Below are positions 48,801-62,100 of a DNA stretch of 64,000 bases, one piece after another. The stretch's first letter is position 1, and every line of letters starts with the position of its first letter. The stretch is from Enoplolaimus lenunculus (lineage: Eukaryota > Nematoda > Enoplea > Enoplida > Thoracostomopsidae). The notes below the pieces were generated by a model. The model was given only the letters and a program-made list of their open reading frames with translations. It did no database searches and was not told where the DNA came from. The stretch spans positions 1 through 64,000 of the forward strand of contig JASANG010000837.1 in NCBI GenBank assembly GCA_030248215.1. Direction: 5' to 3'. The position numbers and the translations under genes were made by a program.

Positions 48801-51800
48801 GAAGACTTATACTAGCAGAAACTTGGCTTAAGCGAATTTTTAAGTGACTCCACTATCTTTTTTCATCAGTTTCGCTAAATCACTAGCAAACACAGTTGAA
48901 ACTTGTGCAACTTTCGTAATAAAATTTATGTCAAAATGTAATGGTCTAATCTGGGTATAAAAGCACTTTTGTAGTTCCATATTCGTCGGATAAATAGCTG
49001 CACTTAACATTCTGATGTACATGGCCATTGTGGACGCCTTTAAAAATTGTATTCATTAAAAATGATCGAATATATAGAAACACAGTCCATTTTGCATATA
49101 GAGCACTGCTGTCGAAAAAGACATGTCGTCGACTTTTTATTTCTTTATTCTATATAATGAATTTCACATATAGAGATATCTCAATGCTGTATCGCTGCCC
49201 AAATTATGTATGTGTGGCGTTCCATCTTTAATATATAATGTCAGATTTTTCAGCCTGACAAATTATTAATACATTGGATACAGAATCCTTAAATGATCAA
49301 AAATATTTTGCTATAGAACCATAAAAATTCCAGTTAATGCTATTTGCAAAGTTGAAAAACGAGAGGAATTGATTTTAATAGGAATGCCATTGTTACCATG
49401 CCTGTCAGTTGAATATTGTTACTTTTATATCATAGGGCGAAGACACGTTAAATATCGACCCAGTCACACCGACAGTGAGCAAACGAACGGTATCTCCTGA
49501 ACGAGGATCCCAAACAAATCCTTCAAGGCGTTATCATTCTTGTTTTTGCGGCCGGTCTTTTCCTTTTTATTCATTGCTTGAAAATCATATGAGACAACAT
49601 ACTGGTATGTATGTACAATGTATTATTCACGGTACAACTGATATCTCTCCTGCGACAAATCGACTCTAACTTCGTGGCTAGGTAAAAGGCGGCAGAAAGC
49701 TTAGTGATATATTCAGTAACATTTGAGTGGTTGCTAAGGTATGACAGCTCGAACAGAGTTTTTTCTTGCGGGCCATCCTATAAATTGTAACCTTTTTGAT
49801 TTATTACATTCTCAAAATGTCATTTTGAAAAAAAATTACCGGTTATGTGCACGTTCGTTATTGTTGTTTTAAACTGCAATTCTTGTTTTTAATGTTTCCA
49901 AACCGCTGCGATAAGTGCGACCAGGACCGTCCCCCGAAAATTATCCACGAATTCTCCCTCCGGCAATTTCCTGCTCTCCTCGTCCTGGAAATTTCTTACT
50001 TCTTTCCCCCTGGAAACTTTCGTAACCCCGAAACTCCGCCACAGCGAACCCCTCCACCCGAAACCATATCTTACATACGTGCCTGGAAATGTATAACAAT
50101 TCGGAAACCTAAATTTTTTGATTTGCGGCTCTTGGCAGGGTCGCAGAACTAGTATGGCGCCACCCATAAGCCCTACCAAATGTTTAACAACTAACATTAC
50201 ACCTCATTGTTTCTAGGTGAAAAACCTTTCAAGTGTTCGTTCTGTGACAAATCGTTTCGACAAAAAGCAACACTTCAAGTGCATGAACGAACGCATACTG
50301 GTGAAAAACCGTACAAATGCCGGTATTGTGACCGGTTGTTTGCTCAAATCGGGACCAAATCAGTACACGAACGAAGCCATTTTGGAATCAGGTAGCAACT
50401 GTAGTGCAATAGCGCACTATATGAGCTGGGTTTGGTTTTGTGCGAAACTGAAGGTGTTTGCCCACAAAACTTATATATTTTTTCTCAAGAAAATGTTCAG
50501 TTGATTCAGCATTTACTAAATCTGGAGCTTTTGTATTGAAAAATGACCTTTTTTGGTTAATCGTAACTTTTAAATACTGGTTTCGAATTCTCTGGAACTT
50601 AATGAATTTTCATATTTGTTTTAGCAGAGATATCATTTAAATCAGAATTTAGCATCCTGATGCCGGTTTCATGGCCGGTTTCGATGCCCACTGACTGAAA
50701 AATTATTGATAATGTATCTTTTGTGCATACATACTACATATCGATTTTGTTAAACTTAATAAATCCTTAGGTTAACATGTGAGTCGTACGCAAGTAGTGA
50801 TTACAGTTTTTCGCTTCAGCGTTTCTGATTTACATATTTATTTTGCCCAGTGGCATTTCAAAATCTTTCTGGAACTTCCAAAAATATCTCAATTCTCAGT
50901 CTCGAGCACATAATCTCAGTCTAATTTTTGCTTTGCGAGTCCCATTCCTGTTTATTTCGTGCAAAATATAGAGCAGTTATACCTTCTTTTTGTAAAATGT
51001 GTAGTGAAATTATAGCGGTTAGTTGGATTGAAATGTTACTATATAATTTGTTACTGATTTTTGTAAATGTTTTTCATGCACAGTGTTGTTACCCGAAACA
51101 GTTTACAACACAGAAAAACGTTATACGTATTCACCGCTGAGTACAATCGGTATGTGGTTTTTGTTAGTAAGTCAATTATTTTCAGGACTCATAAATGTAA
51201 CGTCTGCGATAAACTGTTATCGTCACCAAGTGCACTGTATACTCATAAGAAAACGCACGGCGACAAAGTGTTTCAGTGCGAGTTTTGCTCAAAATCGTTC
51301 TGCGTGCCGAACTATTTAAAATTGCATATTAAAGTAAGCAGTGGTGTCGGAAACTAAAACCCTGTATTTGTAGTAGGAATTTTGTTGAAATTTTATTAAT
51401 GATATAGTTAATGTTTTATATTGTATATGAATGAACAGTAACCTGTGTGATGAAGGCTTCGTTTTAAACAAGCTATATTTTGCCTGAAAATAAAATATAG
51501 TCACCGCTACCTATATAACTTATGACTTTTGATGTGTAGGATTTTGAGTCAGGTTTTAAACCGAATTTTTAATCGAACTCTTTTTACCTCCGTTAAACAT
51601 TTTCCAATCGTACTACCAAGAGCTATTCTAAAATATTGGTTATTAAAAGTGCGACTACGATGCCGTAACTACTATTTGTATAACTATATATATTTCAAGG
51701 GCTAAATTTTTTGCAATATTATAGATGCTTAGTTTAGCTGATGCTGTGCGTTCTTCATAAGAATTTACCGTTTTTATTGTAATTTATGTAGCTTTCAGAG

Positions 51801-53126
51801 TTTAATTTTTGTCGGATCAGGAACAGGAGCAGGAATTGAATTTGTATGCAGAAACCGGAACAGGAACCGGAATTTCAAATAATTTTCATCACTGAATTAC
51901 TGTTGGACTTTTTGCAAAACCTGCCAAAAATGGTTTAAGAGAATTTTCAACTATTTTATCATTAAGTTTTGCGGAAACACATCAGGAACAATGTAGTAAC
52001 AAAATTGAACTAGGTACAAAAACACTAATTTTAACATAAAAATTTTTCCAAGACAAAGTTTCCAATATTTAAATGATTATGAATAATTGCCACAACACCG
52101 TAAAGATTTCGGTTGCTGTATCTTTGAATGGAAGAACAGTAACAGGTACAGGAATTAAATTTTTGCAGGAATTCCGGTTGAGCCCTGAGAGCTTTGGAAT
52201 TTACCTTTTCCTTTTTTCAAAATACTTGTGGTTTACTTGTTATATTGTTAATACGTTGTTCAGAGCAAATTAACTATTTGTGTAGTATATAGTTGCCTAA
52301 TTTGTAGTCACTGCGACGATGCAAAGGCTTTTAATCAGTGTTGTTGCTCATAGAAACAACAAACTTCGACAAAACTTGTGCGCTAAGTTAACAATAAATC
52401 TTCCTTATTCATAGGTTGTAAAACATGCAGTTGGCGCGGCCTCTAGTGAGCAAAACTACGAGTAACGCTTTCAACTGACCGCCGAAACTGTAGCCGTACT
52501 CTCGGCGCAGTACCAATTTTTATGTCATTCGAATTAGCAAGCACACAAGCTGACGGTAAAGTTTTTAAAATAGTTACAAAGAAAAAGTATGCCATCCGCT
52601 CAGGCTTAAACTGAGGAACTTTAGAAACTGTTGGCTTTTGGTTGTGGCAATCTTACACTCAGCCGACTTTTGTGGCTATACATCGTTTACCTACGTATTT
52701 TTTCATTTATTTAGACCGTTCACTCGGAACACAAAAAGTTGTACACTTGCAAAACATGTGGAAAATCGTTTTCGTACGCTGGAAGCTTGCAAGTTCACAA
52801 CCGTATTCATACCGGAGAACGCCCATTTCAGTGCCGGTACTGCCCAAAAGCCTTTGCTAGTCAAGGAAATTTACAAAGCCACGAACGGACTCATACAGGT
52901 ATGTATATATAGCAGGGTGCTACCGGAGGTGAAATATACCGGAGTTGGAGCCGGAGCAGGGATTTTTCCGTTTGGCGATTTGGTCAAATTTTGGTCATTT
53001 TTAAAAAATAATGACCATTTTTATTGTTGGTGATAAAAATTGTCGGTCAATTTCTTTGAAAAAAATTTGTTAACTGCGTATGCGAAAGAGTACATATATA
53101 TGAAACTATTTGCAAGTAGCAATGCA

Positions 53127-53182
<56 letters not shown>

Positions 53183-56100
53183 TACATAGGATAGGTATAG
53201 CGAGAGCCTCAGAAAACTGATAAAGAAATCAGATAATGATGCTTTACGACAAAGCCGTAAAGATAGCGAATATTTCATTCATACAGTTTCTTAAGCCTAT
53301 GAACAACAGAAGGACACGCTTTAATCATAGTATTACATTTTGTCTTTTTCCAATTAACCATTAATTCATGGGAATTGTCTGTAATGTGTTGTTAAATTGC
53401 TTGATTTTACGCTTATTTTTTACAAGATATCGGCAATTTTTACTTCAAATTTATGCCAAAAGTTAAAACGAAACGCATCAAAAAGATAAATTTTGTAAAA
53501 CTGTGCAAAATTATTTCACTAATGAAATTGGCGGAACTTCCACCAAGAATTCAACCGCAGCCGGAGGTAGATTTTCTGCCAGAGCCGGTGCCGGAGGAGG
53601 TGTTGCGCCCAGATATATAGTGCTTGTAGACTTGGATCATAATCAGAGTTCCAGTGGAGGTACGAATTACGAAACCGTGGGAATTTGATGAAAAATGACA
53701 TATCTTGTGATGTTGAAATGCTAAGTGCAATAGTGATATCTTCTCGCTGTAGTAAAAGTGTAGTTTCGAGAACTTATTTCTTCAAGATTCGGTTTCGTAC
53801 AATGCCTGAGCTTGTGGACGCATGGACGCATGCAAACGTTTAATATCAGAATTTATGTTTCGTTTGATTTATAGCGCTTGTTTGAATCATTGTTCTCGGA
53901 GGTACTTAGATTAAATCTGGTCGCTCGGATTTTCGCTTTTTTCAAATGTTTATTAAATATTAATATAGCTTTAATGAAGATTAAAATTACGTTTATGTTG
54001 TGACACATGGTGTAGTGTTAATGTTGTAATATATCTGCTGTACGTATTCCTTATGAATTACTCCTTAAACGGTTTACTAAGCTATTGATATTGCAGGTGA
54101 ACGACCTTATCCGTGTACGATTTGTGGCCGAGCGTTTGCGCAAAGATCTCAGCTTACAGCACACGAACCTATTCATATTAAAAATGAATTCTCACCTTCA
54201 ACGCCCAATACATCTATGCCAGCGAAGCCTTCAGCAACCACTGAGAAAAATGAAGTTACCACAACTCAGGCATCGACAGTGACTGTTGTAAATAGTGGGA
54301 CAGCTAGTTTGCGTCCGAAACGTTTATCCGCTATGAGTAGCAGTGGCGGCGCAATGCATGGTGGTACTGGAAATTATGTATCTATAGCAACAACAACTGT
54401 GACAGGAAACCCCATGTCTCAGCCCTCTGGAAATCAAAGCTTGGTTCCCGGAAGTCACGACCGTGTAAATGATAGCATTGACGCAGTTGCTCACGCGGTT
54501 ATCGATACTTCAGGTAACGGAAATTTGTTGTTGTCGAAATCTGTTTCAGCATCGGAAAATCTTCAGGTGCCAAACTTTTTCCCGTCGTCGCGAAGTTCTA
54601 GCGGTGTTCGGTTTTCGCAAAGGCTATTAAATTTGCAAACTCGGATTGCGGCAACTAACACTGGCGGGGGTGTAATGTCACCTGGCGTATATTCTTCGGT
54701 TGGAATCGCTGTGTCAGGGCACTCATCCGTATTGCAAACACCTCAGACTGCCTCAGCCGCGTCGACTGCGACGGCCACATCAGATCCAGGCGTAGCTGAA
54801 CTACTTACGCCTCCGAAAATAAGAGTAGTCAAACCTGGGCGTCCTCCGAATACTACTCCGCGAAGTGTTGACGTAGAGTGCAAGTACTGTGGTAAACGGT
54901 TCGCATACGCATCGAGTCTTTACGTCCATGTTCGACTGCATACTGGAGAACGACCTTACAAATGCCGATATTGTGACAAAAGTTTTACTAATCAAGGCAA
55001 TATGCAAGTTCACGAACGCGTACATACAGGTAAATGTTGTGCAGTGATCTCATTGAGATAGGCTGTGATACATAAAGGACAGTACCGGGCATAGCGCGGA
55101 TTTTGGAGAGGGTGGCCTTCTATGAAAACTTCGAAGGGATGTTTCTTGGGTCGTTGGATACAATAATTCCTAAAACCATTCCGCAAAAATATCAATGTTT
55201 TCAGAATTCACCTACCTATGCCCACAGTTGCCTTGCCAGTAGGTATTGAGATCCACGGAGTCTAAACAAGCTTGAGTTTCGGTTATTGAGAATTTGTCAA
55301 TCTTTTATGGCTTAGTGACAATGTGGAATTTTTGAGAGCAGATGAAATACTAATTGAAACGGGTGCAGTGATAGGGTTAGATTAAATGTTTTGAAAAAAT
55401 CAAGGTGTTAGATTTGTAGACGAGTTGAGTCAAATCCGGAATTTTTAACGTTGACGGATTTCTATCTTAGAAACACGGTAGTGTTTCTAAATATGATTCC
55501 CGCACCTTTAGTGCGGATTTTGTAAAAATTAAATGATCCACTCCTGTTCGAAATCTTGAAATTGTTCAAAAACACGATAACCCACTCCTAAACCAGTTGT
55601 GCACGCACCATAATTTTAGTATTCCAGCTGCTAAAGACTGGATTTTGATAGCTGGCATGCCAAAAACAAGCCAGTTTTGTGCAAAGAACATGTTCAATTT
55701 CCGTCACCACTTTTGCACCGTTAGCTATGTAATACCCGCTATGTTAATGTTTTTGTTGGATATAAAATTAAAATTATATGAACCCCTAGATTTTGGCTTT
55801 AACGTGGCATGTTTCAAACTTTGCTCGTTTCTAAAGAAATACACGATTAGATGCATTCTAGTGTAACCTTTCTTCTTTCGTGGCAAACACCTGTGTGATT
55901 ACCTATTCTCGTAAATTTGTCGGCAGTGATGTCAGTTATTGTAAAAATAATGCTTTAAAGCAAAAAGGCTACACACATTGTAAATAACAGTTGGTTTGTT
56001 TAGTGTGTATCTTTACTTGTTCGTTTTCCTATGGAATATAAATCGATTATACATAGTTTAATGATTTGGGGTTTTTTACAAACGAAGGATGTGCTACAGT

Positions 56101-59100
56101 CAACTGAACTTTACAATCTATTGATACTATTATACATAGTTTGGCCAATGTTACTTTAAAGGGCGTCCTTGGTTTCTTTTGGGTCCATAAAAGAGTAAGT
56201 TTAACGCCTCTTAAAGTAACATTGGCCCATAGTTTAGTGATTTGGGAGTTTTTTTACCAAAGAACGATGTGCTACAGTACCGTTAGATATTTGTTTGGAA
56301 CTGAACTTTGCAATCTATTGATACTTAATACGTCACACAAGGTTGTTACTAAGGGCTGAGTTATTTAGTGTTACCGTAAAACAAACATGCAGGAAAAAAG
56401 TAATTGTATAAAAAGGAGAGTTTCATTACTACAGCAAAAAACTTTGTCGACGACGAGAAAGGCTGGGAAATAATACATAGCTAGGTGCAAGCATGAGATG
56501 ATAGGGAAATGAAAAATTTGGGTGGGCTTTGCCAAATTGTCCGGTGTTTTAGTAGTAAAATTAAGAAAGTTTTAATGCCTAGCTTTTACCCTGGGTTGGT
56601 ACGGAAAATCTGAAGCAAAGGTTTTGATTGGAGAACGGGAAAAGTGGAAATTCTGATGTCTAGAATTTTACCCTGGGTTGGTAGGGAAAATCTAAAGCAC
56701 AGGTTTTGGCTGGAAAACGGGAAAAGTGGAAAATTGTAACGCATAGAATTTCACCCTGGATTGGTAGGGAAAATTTGAAGCACAGGATTTGGTTGGAAAA
56801 CGGGAAAAGCGGAAAATTAAAATGTCTAGATAGTTTCTTGGTTAGTAAGAAATATCTGAAGCAAAGGTTTTGGTTGGAAAACGGGAAAGTAGAAAATTCA
56901 AGCGTAGGGCATATATAGGTTTTGGTTGGAAAACGCTACAAGTGGAAAATATTAATGCCTAGATTTATCCCTGGATTGGTAGGGAAAATCTGAAGCATAG
57001 GTTTTGGTTGGCAAACGGGAAAAGTGGAAAATTCTAATGCCTAGATTTTTACGCTGGGTTGGTTGTTAAATCTGAAGCATAGCTTCAGATTTTCCCTACC
57101 AACCCGGGAATAATCTAAGCTTTTAAAATTTCCACTTTTCCAGTTTTCTAAACAAAATTTACCCTAAGATTTTCCCTACCAACCAAGGGAAAATCTAGGC
57201 GTTTAAATTTTCCACTTTTCCCGTTTTCCAAACAAACTTTACACTACAGATTTTCCCTACCGAACAAGGGAATATCCACGCTTATGAATTTTCCACTTTT
57301 CCCCAGCAAAACCTATGTCTGTGGTTTTTTCTACCAACCAGTGGAACATCAGGCCGTCATACAGGAGTGGCTCCGCTGCACTCCTGGTCATAAGTTTTCC
57401 ATCCTGGAAAAGTGGAAGCCCCTGTTCTATACATGGGCCAACAATTGCAACACGTATACATAATACTAAAACCACAAGACGTGCGAGCCCCCTCGGGCTC
57501 GAGCGTCAAGCTCCTATAGCTGAGTGGTGATGGTATACGCCTCCCACTCCAGTCACTGGAGTTCGAATCCTAGCATAAAAGTACGTCTCATGGGAAATAG
57601 AAAATATTCATGTGAGAAAGGGTTAAGTGAAAAATTTTCAGTTTACTATCTTTAAATTTTGAAAGTACATTCCTAAGTATAACCTTGTATTATCGCTCAA
57701 CCGTATATACATATATCAGTAACGATGGGCGGCGGAGCGTGGGTTAAAATAAATAGCAGTTTGTAACCGAATAACAAGGAGGGTACTTTCTGGAGAGGCC
57801 AAATAAATATCAGTACCCCCCTCTTATTCGGGTCACTACAGTAAGAATATTCGCCAGCGCGAAGTAATTTATTTTCACAGAGGATAATTTTAGTACAGTT
57901 CTGCGTAAAACTGACTGGGGTTTTTTAATGGGGGTCATTTTTTCATGCGACACTGTGTATTAACAACGACCGGGGGGTTTCTTTTTAATGTGGGTCATTT
58001 TTTCACACGACAGTACTGTGAAAATCTGACCTCCATGGAAATATACCCGGGGGACATATTTAGGAGGGCATTTTTATGCGACACCGGAACCGGATAATGA
58101 AAAGTACCGGATTTTCGTACCGGAACCGGAATTCCGGTTGCACTCAAGTGAAGGTGTTAGTGGTATTTATAGCAAAGTTCTGTTAATGTTTAAGTTTTGA
58201 TAGTATTTTTACAAAAAAAAGCGTGGTTAAACTCGACTTGATAATCCAAGATTTGTGTAAAAGCCTTGTTTTTCTTAAAGGTTTGCCCAATTGTATTCGA
58301 CGCAGCGTTTAGAATTGTCCGAAAGCAGGATGCAACCGGAATTCCGGTTCCGGTAGCGAAAACCGGTATTTTGCACTATCCTGTTCCGGTAATAAATCCG
58401 GTATTTTTTCAGATTCGCAAGCTTTATGTCGCAGGTAAAATTTTGTAACTAGAATTTCGTGGTTTACATGATGGTCAGGCGTGCGCAATTTGTTCAGGTA
58501 GCCAAATTAGTTTTCCACTGAAGCATATTGCGGCCTTCGTTAAAACGACTAAACTCTCAGCAGTTTAAAAGTTATAAAGTTGTCTCCAAAATTATATATT
58601 AGTTATTTGCATATTTCACTTGGCTTGGCAGACAAATAAAGCATTTTTCAAACTTAACTTATAAATACAATATTCGTTTTAGTTTTCAATATTTTGATTA
58701 CCAACCATTTCTGCTATTTTTACTCTGCGATTACACCTCGTTTAATTCATAACTATGAGCATACGAGGGTACAGGCGGAGGTTTGCCTCCGGCTCCGCCA
58801 GAAAATCGGCATCCGGTTCCAGCTCCGGTAGAATTTTTGCCGGAGGTTCCGGAAATTTCGTAGTAAAATTTTGCATAATTTTGTAAAATTTATCTGTTAT
58901 TAAGCGTTTTGTTTTACTTCTGTCACAATTTTCAGGAAAGAATTTCTGAAATTTCGCAAAAAATTAGCGTAAAACCAAAGAACTTTACAACATATTGTAG
59001 TTATTGGCTAAAATTAATTAATGAACCATCATTAATTTCTTCTCACCTACGGCTCCGGCTCCTGCATGTTTCCTTGACATCCGGCTCCGGTATTTTTCGC

Positions 59101-62100
59101 CTCCGCTTGCACCTTGGAGCATACCTAAAAATAGCTGAATTTACGCCATTTCTCAGTGTGCAACGTGGCGAAATTAGGAAAAGTTGAAACAGTGTTTAAA
59201 TCCTAATTTTTTACGAATACATGTGTTAAAGTGGCGAAATTTTTGGTTTTAAGCATTTTTTCGGAAAACCAGATAATGTTGAAGTCAAATGCATCGAACG
59301 ACACAATATTCGTAAAACGATGGAAAATTATATTACCGAGATTGCCCAAACATCCGGTAGAAGCCTTACTAAAGTCAGAGCTCGATTTTCTACCGGAGCT
59401 CGACGTCCATTTAGTACCGTAGAATTTCGTTAATGGAAACGCATACCGTGATTTTTATACGAGTTGTGCCAGTATTGCCGAGATTTTCGTCGTTTTATTA
59501 ACGTAGGCCGCAATATGCTTCAGGGGAAAACTAATTTGGCTACCTGAACAAATTGCGCACGCCTGACCATCATGTAAACCACGAAATTCTAGTTACAAAA
59601 TTTTACCTGCGACATAAAGCTTGCGAATCATATAACTTTTGCCCAAGTTGGGCATTTTTTTCTAGCATAATATACAGAGACGTATAAATAAATGCAAGCT
59701 AAGCCTTATAGTCTAACTCAACTCTTCATTATACATTGTTAACTAAGACTGTATTTAAAATTTAGCCATTTTGGGTCCAGTCAAGTTGGTGTTTTATGCC
59801 CCGGGCGATCTCTACGTAGACATAATTTCGATAATGGTGTTTTATAAGCAGTGCCTGTATTCCGTACAAAGTGTGTACGTTGTACGTTGCATTGTATTTG
59901 TACTGATACATGTGAGCTAAAACCAAACTAAACTTATATTTCAGGGGAGAAACCATATCATTGCAAAGAGTGCGGAAAAGGCTATGCTCAGAAAGTTGGT
60001 TTGAACATTCATCTCGAACAGTGTATTGCAATTAAACAAAAACGTGCGCTAATGGAAGCGGACGGTGATTTCAGTGAAAAGCAACAATCCAATTCTAATG
60101 GTAATGCAGGGATGTCCGTTTCGGCGCAATTATTACACGATCACCAAACCACGAATGTGTCAAATGATAAGCTTGCACATAGCAATGCCACCGATTGGGT
60201 GTTAAACCAGACGGCCCCAGATACGTCTGGTATAGGAGATGGTGGCACACCACAGGCCCTGGTAGGGGAAGCTCGGGCGGATGCTTCATTTTTAACTGCA
60301 GGGCAATTACAGCAATCAGAGACAGATAAATCAGCTAGCGTGCTGGCTATGTCGTCAACGAATTTAACAAATGATTTACGGAAAGACAACCAAACTGTTG
60401 GAGATAATGCCGACACAATTTCGATGTCTGAACAAAATTTAATGACATGTTCCTCAGTACAGTTTCAGGAACCAGGGTAAGCACGCTAAAACTGGTGGGA
60501 AATTTTGTTCATATACTACAAAAGTGACCTTGTTTGGGTGGCAAGGAATTGAAAGCCGATAGATGTCGGTTATAAAATTCACTAGTTCGAATTTTTTTAT
60601 TTCGAGTCAAATTATTTGGAGCATAGTGTAAAAATAATTAAGGTTTCTTTCATTCTATAGCCTAAAAATGTAACTATGTCCATCAAATGACATTTGAAAC
60701 ATTATGCAACGAAACTCACATATGTCAGTTATGCATTTAGTAAACAATTTCTCAAATTTTTTGCTACTCAATTTCTCTTTTATATTGGTTCTTTCCACTG
60801 TTATCGGTTGAGTTTATTTTGAACTGTTTGTAATGTTTTTATTTTGAACTCTCTGTTATGTTTTTGTGAACGAGTAGATTGATGCAGTGAAGATGGACAT
60901 GAAGGCGTTGGGCTAAAGGAAGAGATTGTGTTTGATAGAATATCTTGGTGAAGAGGCATGCATCAGACACGGTCAAATCCATGTCAGTCGTGCCCTGGCA
61001 TGCCGCAAAAACGACTTACATCCTTTGTTGTTGTTATTGTTGTAATGATTTTGGTAAATTTTAGGGTGAAAGTCGAAACTGCGAACATAAGTCCACTAAA
61101 TCCGGTTGATCTCAACGCGTTGTCTAATAGTCAGAATCGGTCTAAGTCAGGTGTCACTGCAAGTAAAGGCGGCAGTAAACAAGCTGCGGATAAAGACAAT
61201 CCGAACGAAGATCCGGACAGTAATGAGAGGCAGAAAAATCATTACACAATCGATAATGAATCTGGCGAAGTTTTGCCCGTTGTCGTCGGCTCTGCCCCTA
61301 CTACCACCGCTAAAGATTCAACTCGGAAATCGTGCTCAGCCAGTGCTTTGTGGTCTCCGGACACGAGTTCGCATATGCCAAAAAGCGGCAACGGGCCTGC
61401 GTTGAACAGTTCGACGGATACCAAAAATATAACGTCTGATGGTAATTGTGAAAGAGACAAACGGAATGAAATCGTAAAGTCACCAAAAGGCCGAGATTTG
61501 CGTTTCGACAATAGCTTACATATCTCGCAAACCAGCAGCAACAGCACTTCTCTCGTGGTGTCCACGAAACCAAGCCTGGTTGTGCCTTGTGACTCAAATA
61601 TAAATGTGTTGACCACCGTCACTGGAGGTGAAGTTGTCAACTCTTGTGGTAACTCTAATTATGTCAAAACCATCGACTTATTGCAGCCTTCGTTGTTCAG
61701 TCCGATACCTGGTGGTCTGTCACAAGAGCTACTTGCTGCTGCGTTTAACAACACAAATACCGTGTCGTCTTCGATTTCGGAAGCAGTATCTAATGGCACT
61801 TTCAATGCTTCTTTTCTCTCGTCTGTGACATCCCAAACACCACAAATGCATGCAACCCAAGTACAGTCACAGCAGCTAACTGCTGGTCTGGGTGGTTCTA
61901 GTGCGGTCGGCGTGAAGTCTTCGGATGTTACAACTGGTACACCCTCCCAATGCATGCTAAAGCAACCGCTACCGCAAATGTCAATAATACCACCTGCAGA
62001 TTTGGCTGCTATTATTAGCGGTGACGCAAGCGCGAGAATGCGTAATAGTGTGACTGTCGTTGGCTCTGGCAGCCTAAGCCAAGATGGTTCTAACGCAACG

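Noticed and set aside
53021-53278. Minus-strand frame with a run of tyrosines
   Set aside because: It is the AAT microsatellite inside a hAT element.
60958-61064. ATG at 60958 as the start of a separate gene
   Set aside because: The acceptor at 61064 joins exon 13 exactly in phase, so the long frame is the last exon; the upstream part looks like an intron end.
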